A stretch of DNA of 64,000 nucleotides, taken from Iris pallida. Taxonomy: Eukaryota; Streptophyta; Magnoliopsida; Asparagales; Iridaceae. The translations under genes were made by a program, and so were the position numbers. The stretch spans positions 1,890,200-1,954,199 of the forward strand of contig JANAVB010007000.1 in assembly GCA_029216955.1 (NCBI GenBank), in the 5' to 3' direction. This document shows positions 58,188-64,000 of this stretch, in pieces. The notes beneath the pieces were generated by a model. It searched no databases. It was not told the DNA's origin and was given only the letters and a program-made list of their open reading frames with translations. How positions within the stretch are numbered: position 1 is the stretch's first letter; every line of letters starts with the position of its first letter.

Positions 58188-59327
58188 GGCAATGCTCTTG
58201 GTGGTGCATGCGGTGGTCCTCCAGCTCCTCGGGGTCCTTCTGCTAGTCTGGCTGTGGCCTGTTGACAATCTCTCATCTGATGTGCGTCTGACCCGCAGAA
58301 GAGGCAAAGTCCAAGCCTCTTACGACAGACCTCCACGTGGTGTCCCGGCCGATGACAGTATGTACAAGTGACTCACTGCTGCCTCTGATGCTGAGCTGCT
58401 AGAACTCTGGCAGGACGGTGCTGAACTGCTGCCTGCTGATGTGGCCTCGCCTGAGTCTACATCTGTACCCTCTTCGTCGGTGCCTGGTAACTGCTGCTGC
58501 CGATGTCCCTATACCTCTTGGGCCTCGGGTCCATCTCCTTTTCAACTGCCTGGACGATCTTGAGGATGCTCGAGTAGGTAGTCGCCTGGCTAATAGCTAC
58601 TGCGTGTCGCAGCTCCCTGGTCAGGCTCTTCTTGAATCTCCAGTCCCTCTCCTCCGGCGTGCCGACTAGGTTCTCTGCGAACCTGCTGAGTCGGGTAAAC
58701 TCTGAAGTATACTCTGCCACAGACATCGTCCCCTGTTGCTAGGCCTCGAACTGCATCCGAAGCTCGTCCCTCTCGATGTCTGTGAAAAACTTCTCTTTGA
58801 ACAGAGTTTTGAAATCTGCCCAAAGAACCTGCTGTGCGGCCAACTGGGGCTCCTCGCGGTACCAGGCTCTGGCAAGGTCGAACAGCCGCATGCTCTCCAC
58901 CTTTACCTTCAAGTCATCCGAAATTTGTGCCATCTTCAAGGTCCTCTCCGCATTCTCCAGCCATTCGTCTGCATAGATGATACCCTCATTGCCCCAAAAG
59001 TCCATCGGGCTGAGATTCTGGTATTCTTTGGCCGTCCCTGGTCTCGGTGCTCGTGGTGCTAGAGGTACTACTGGTGCCGGTGCTGCCGTCTCTCCAGTCC
59101 TGAGTGCGTGGACGACGGGCGCTCTGAACTATGCTGCCTGGTGATTCTGGGCCTCCATAAACTGCTGGAACATCGCCATCACCTGGGCGCCGTCAAACAT
59201 CATCGTCGAGGGCAGCGGTAGAAAGATAGGAGGCGCTGGTGGAAGCTGATATGCCGAAAAGTATGTGCGGCCTGATCTGAGCTGCCTGCAACTTCGGGCT
59301 GATCCGCAGTCTTCCTCGTAGTGACCA
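58188..59327 (-). pseudogene. Element B gag with two zinc knuckles
   Basis: The minus strand starts near 59327 (MVTTRKTADQPEVAG) and after a frameshift continues with MFDGAQVMAMFQQFMEAQ and MDFWGNEGIIYADEWLENAE. The Retrotrans_gag domain follows (ARAWYREEP ... FKEKFFTDIERDELRM ... YTSEFTRLSRFAENLV), and then two CCHC knuckles, CTYCHRPGHHVEVC and CLFCGSDAHQMRDC, both with all four ligands. Stops lie at several places, most where Gln or Arg codons (CAG, CGA) are likely. It ends in a Pro/Ala/Arg-rich tail cut by element D at the TTGCC target site. Gag forms the particle and binds the RNA genome. Confidence 0.88.
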
Positions 59328-59544
59328 TCCTGAAATAGAAAGAAAACTTCGTTGATTGAAAAACCCTAAAACCTAATAATCAATGTTTTTATAATATCAA
59401 TGCACCTGAAAAACTTGGTATACCCTTAATTCCCGATTTTTCTATGTTGTGATCAAGTTTTTCTAGTTTAATCCAAGTCTCCCAATAGTACGCAAAGACC
59501 TAGGTACCATAAGGATAGACCTGCACGGGCCACCACTAAAAATA

Positions 59545-60362
59545 TGTCACGATCCGCTCCCGAATAGTCGAACACGAGTCGGACACACCCAGCCTTCGTC
59601 GATAGACACGACGAAGTAAGCGGTATAATACTAAGGAAAACTAACCAGATATACAAGAGTAAATATGAACACAGCATCTATAACGAATCCCAAATCCAGA
59701 GACATGTCTCAGAATTTATTACATTCCAGCAAATGACAGAAAGTCTACTAGTCTCAATAAAAGAAAAATAATATGGAAATACTAAGGTAAGCTCTAGGCT
59801 TCTGCAGCCTCTAAGTCAAGAGCAACTCCAGCTAGCTTTTCTGCATCTAATAGCTCCCTGCCATAATACGTGTCGCACAGAGCCTCCAACTCACCTGCAA
59901 CATATCCTAGTCAAGAGCGGAGCTATGTATATCCAAAGAAATGAACATGAACATCATGGTATGAGCAAGAAACAGGAAATATATATAAAGTACGAGAAAT
60001 GAGACAAGACATGAAACTGAGCAGGAAATACTGAAAGTAAAACAGAAAACATGATAAGAGTCCTGAACATAAAATACAACCTGAACATGAAGTACAACCT
60101 GAACATAAAATACAACCATGAATCCTGAAATACAACCTGAATCCTGACATGTGCAATATTGAAATACATCTAGATTGTGTGATCGGCTTGGGTAGATACA
60201 ATGAACATGAAATGGTACGGCTCGGGTCCCGCGTGCACGATACGGGACCTAAGCTATTCACATGAATAGTAACCGAGTTTGATCACATATTTATATTATT
60301 TTCCCTCCCCGACACAAGTAATCCATTAAATATGAAACCAGACAATCCCGTGATACATCGTG
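59545..60362 (-). mobile_element. Right LTR of element B (5' LTR), truncated by element C
   Basis: It matches the start of the left LTR (36998-37815) closely up to gatacatcgtg, where a different LTR start (TGTCACGCCCCAG) takes over at 60363. On the gag side lies the primer-site position with the phrase TTTTTAGTGGTGGCCCGTGC on the minus strand. Confidence 0.85.
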
Positions 60363-61182
60363 TGTCACGCCCCAGAACCAGAATACCGGAGAGTGGAGGA
60401 ATGACTCAGCCAGCTACGTATTACGGGTAGATGAATACCGTATAATATGATCAATGCTGTCTAAAAGACGAGGGGGTACATACTACTTGAAAGTCTTACT
60501 AGGGTTACTCAACATCTATTGTCTCAATCATTCAAACAAGAAACAGTAAATAGAGAACATGTAAGATAAAGCAGTAAGGCGTCCCAAATGCTTGGTCAAA
60601 ATATTCTTGAGATCTGGCTTTACAAAACATAGCCAGACGACGTAGCAAAGTATACACAATTGTTATCAGTTGCAGTCTGAGTTAGTTACAATTATGTAAA
60701 AGTAAGTACAAGACAATCCGACTAACATGTCGGTGCCAAACGGCAAAGTATAAAGTAAGTAACAAAATGAGCGGGGAAGTAAGAAACCCACTCGTGTCCT
60801 TTGCGATCATTCCTCTAGTATTGACCATCTTGGAGGTAGAAGTAAGCTGAGTCCTCGGGAACGGGCTCTAAATCTGGCCATGCAAAACCAGAGAGGTTAG
60901 ACCTCTAATAGCAAGTACCGCAAGGAAGCACGATATGAGGAATTAGAGCCAGTGGTAAAAATTAAGAATATAATAAGTAGTCTTCGCTTGCTACTGGGAT
61001 TTACATAATATTACGACACTTCGAACCAACTTTCCAACCAAACAAGGACATAAGTTGACCCGTCATGTCCTGATATTCGGATCATCTTGGTAGTTAACAG
61101 AGTAGGTACAGTACACAAACAAGTCAACTTAGGCAGCCATGCAACTACTACGGCTTGCTACTGTGAGTTTCAAGTTACCCTG
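60363..61182 (-). mobile_element. Element C: LTR fragment, cut by LTR A3
   Basis: It starts TGTCACGCCCCAGAACCAG and then resembles the start of the LARD-1 LTR (cggagagtg, cagccagctac, accgtata in order), so it is a related LTR read on the minus strand. After 820 bp the A-family LTR start interrupts it. The rest should lie right of the window. Confidence 0.65.
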
Positions 61183-61781
61183 TGTAACCCCTCTTCCCAA
61201 AATTTCGAATTATATTTTTATTTATTTATTGAATTAAATGGTGATTTTTAGAATTTTGATAAATAATTAAATAGTTAATTATTACGGTGGATGATTTTAG
61301 CCATAGTTGAGATTTGGAGTACACGATGACTAGAAATCGTGGCACAGATAGTACCATGGCGTACTTAGGCTAGTGTATTAGTCCTGGTAGGGAAGATCGA
61401 GCCATAGTGATGTCCTTACTAGGAAAACCAGACTAAGTTACGACGTAACCCTTACCGAAGACTTATTTATTTATTATTTATATTATTGAGTTTGGGAAAA
61501 CCGATTATACTAGTTTAGCCCAGACTGGACCTGAACTGAGCCCAAGTCCAGGTAGTCACGTGGCACGTCCAATGACAATAGTGTCGATGGAATTTGGTAT
61601 GAGGGTGTGATATTCCGTTTTAATGACTTAATGAATATTTCTAAGTATTCATAATTTTAATATTATAAAATATTATTATTAGTGGATATTTGACGACAAT
61701 TGTAGAAAAAGGGTCCTGGTACATTTTAGGATTTTTAGACTGTGCAATATGGTATATATATAACATTATTGATTTATTGAA

Positions 61782-61816
<35 letters not shown>

Positions 61817-62039
61817 TATCGATATTAGTGAGGTTATTATTATATAATAATATTTTATTATTGATTATATTATTATTATTAACTAATAAGGGTACAATAT
61901 ATATAGATTATATATTATTATATTTTGTATGTGAATATATGAGAAAGAGGTATATATACATATATATATGCGTATATAGATAAATATACGTATATATGTG
62001 TATATGTATATACGCGTATACGTGTATATAGATAATTAC

Positions 62040-62081
<42 letters not shown>

Positions 62082-64000
62082 ATTTGTATGAACAAATAGG
62101 AAAGGAAATAAATCAATTCAGCTCAACCCATAAGAGCCCAGGCCCGAGCCCATAGGAATTCGACAGTGGACCCGAGCCCCTAATCCCTCACAAACCCGAG
62201 CAGCGTAGGAAAAAAAAAAGTAAATAATATAGCACTGTTCCCTTGCGGGAACAGTGGACTCCAAATAGCAGCAAATGGACCCGGCAGCCCAACTACCCAG
62301 CAGACAGCCGAGAGTTCTCTGACCCGAGATGAACACCTATATATACGGTTATATAGGTAAAGTCGAGAACGCCAAGCCATGGAGAGGAAACCCTAGCGCC
62401 ACCACCCGACTAGACTTCCAGTCGACCACCCCAACTCTGGGCGGCCACCCGCCGACGGCGCAGTTGCCGCGCACGACCGGAGCTGCCAGGAAATGCGCGC
62501 GGTCGCGAGCAACAACGACAACAGCGGTAACAGGCGAGGAGCTGACTTTGCGACGAAAAATCTCAGTGATCGTTCGATCGTTTCGCGAGCCATAAACTCT
62601 GGTATGATCACAATATGACCACCTTTAATCCCTTTCAATTGGTTTAGATCCTAGCGACCCGAAGCTCGAGAGAAATCGAGTGGAAATTGACAAAAAACCT
62701 GTTAAAAACAGGACACAGGAATCAGTCCAAACCCCATATTGGAAGGCAAATTGCCGCCAAGCAGTAGCAATATTTAGAAAACAATTTAATGTCACTCCTA
62801 GACAACCTATAGGTCTCTGCTACCCAAGTTGCGGAAGTCGATTTCGACGACGGTACGTCAAGAAATCGGATTTCCAAATTGGCAAAAAACCTGTTTAAAA
62901 ATATTAGAAAATTAGAAAAAATCTCTCGATACGACGTGCGTCCCGCCAATCCGGGCGACGTGGTCGCTAACCGAAAGCATCGAAAGCTGCATAACGGCTT
63001 CGTGGTCGTGTGGGCTTTGACGGAATTCAAATTGGTCGCGTATGCGCGACGAATTTGATACGTATCCGTCGAAATTCACCGTATCGGTCTCTGTACAAAT
63101 TTCTCAATTACTTTGTGCACGCTTGTCAGAACGAGACGAAACTTGCGCCAGCAGGACCGTATCATTTTTTTGATCCTGCATGCCAAGTTTGGTCCGATTC
63201 TGAGACTGTTGATAAAATTACCGTTTTGCGGGTCCCGCGGTTCCACTCAACGGACGATTTTGTGCACGGCCCGCCGGAATCCAATTCTGGACATACGGTT
63301 GGGTTCGTATCGAAAAATCAGATCCGTAGACATGTAGTTTGATGACTTTAGAGACCGTTGACTCTGGCACGCTTTTCGGTACAAAGCGTGTCCAACGGCG
63401 GACACCGTTTTGGCCCGAATTTACCGTTTTTTCCCCTGTGTCCAGAATTGGACTTAAGGATAGGAGATCCTAGCTAATTGGACTATTCTGAGATCATTGG
63501 TATTGTCTATTTCAGCTTCAGGAGACTGTTGTACGGGTTTTGACTATTGTGGCATATTGAGTGATTTGGATCATCGGTTTTACCAGCACTGGACCACAGG
63601 CGAGTACAGTTTATTGTATGCATTTCGATATTGATATTCACTATATTTCATTGATTGGCCATTGGTTATGTGATTATTTTCTATTATAAATTGTTGAGTC
63701 GGGAGTGAGAAGTACCAACGATATGTGATCTGACCTTAGACCATGTAGACCGTGTTGCATTTATTTCTTGTAGACAGTGTAGACAGTGATTTATTTATTT
63801 CTTGTAGACAGTGTAGACAGTGATTTATTTATTGCAAAATAAACAGTATAGACCGTGATTATTACTGCATTTAAACTGTGTAGATCGTGATTATTATTTT
63901 GTAGACAGTGTTTCTTTACTGCAATATTTTTTGTAGACCGTGTAATTGTAGACCGTGTAATTGTAGATCGTGTAATTGTAGACCATGTAACTGTAGACCG
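61183..64000 (+). mobile_element. A-family LTR (A3), 5' part, running off the window
   Basis: It starts TGTAACCCCTCTTCCC and follows LTR A1 through U3 (agccatagttgag ... gtgtattagtcc), a (TTA)n run (61778-61816), a TA run (62043-62079), ggaaaccctag near 62389, the GC-rich leader ending tttcgcgagccat, the shared block (62931-63463) and a minisatellite related to that of A1. The window ends inside the LTR. Confidence 0.85.
63735..64000 (+). repeat. Minisatellite in LTR A3 (gtagaccgtg / gtagacagtg family)
   Basis: Repeats of tgtagacagtg, tgtagaccgtg and tgattatttattt alternate to the window end. The array occupies the same place as the 29-bp array of A1, but units and order differ, so the two have evolved separately. 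Confidence 0.8.

Larger units (their letters stand above)
36998..60362 (-). mobile_element. Element B: chromodomain Ty3/gypsy (Tekay-type), interrupted twice
   Basis: Both LTRs begin TGTCACGA.CC.CTCCCGAATAGTCG on the + strand (36998 and 59545). Between them on the minus strand are gag with two zinc knuckles (58188-59327), protease, RT, RNase H, integrase and a chromodomain (41172-44505). Element D sits between gag and protease, and element C cuts the right LTR at 60363. The chromodomain and gene order identify a chromovirus, and the sequence fits Tekay. Several stops and frameshifts make it inactive. It inserted into LTR A2. Confidence 0.88.

Noticed and set aside
61690..61983. Leu-rich membrane-like frame
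   Set aside because: The Leu run is a translation of a (TTA)n microsatellite in LTR A3.

Overview
This window is plant nuclear DNA, and almost all of it is nested transposable elements. I see no intact host gene. Flowering-plant origin is supported by Ty1/copia elements with an initiator-Met primer site, a Tat-lineage Ty3/gypsy element with two RNase H domains, a chromodomain (Tekay-type) gypsy element, very large LTRs, and a CACTA transposon carrying plant gene fragments. A monocot is possible because the captured RER1 exon is GC-rich, but this is weak evidence.

Left part (1-10210). The window opens in the noncoding interior of a large LTR element (A1), followed by its 3' LTR (1618-5210). 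A1 is inserted in the integrase of a decayed minus-strand copia element (5211-9236), whose gag, primer site and 5' LTR are present. About 1 kb of relic sequence follows.

Middle (10211-31686). A CACTA DNA transposon is delimited by CACTACAACAAAAA inverted termini and a perfect ATC target duplication. Its own content is about 3.6 kb: the first exon of RER1 (an ER-retrieval membrane protein) and exons of a PHD-finger protein. The rest is a 5'-truncated, rearranged Tat gypsy element (12434-30288). That element is itself interrupted by a noncoding LARD-like retrotransposon (17071-27569, LTRs of about 4.6 kb, AGTAG target duplications).

Right part (31687-64000). A copia deletion derivative (32668-34318) is interrupted by another A-family LTR (A2, 34319), and a 645-bp tandem duplication spans that junction. 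A2 is split by a minus-strand Tekay-type gypsy element (B, from 36998). B is split by a second LARD-like element (D, 44614-58187), which holds a solo LTR (E, 49341-53293, ACCCA duplications). The right LTR of B is cut by element C (60363), and C is cut by a third A-family LTR (A3, 61183 to the window end).

The most notable observations are the gene-capturing CACTA element, the two LARD-like families, a block of 530-533 bp shared by five LTRs of the A and D families, (TA)n tracts recurring upstream of the presumed LTR start sites, and a dense W-box cluster in solo LTR E. All boundaries were read by eye from termini and target duplications. No database search or alignment program was used.
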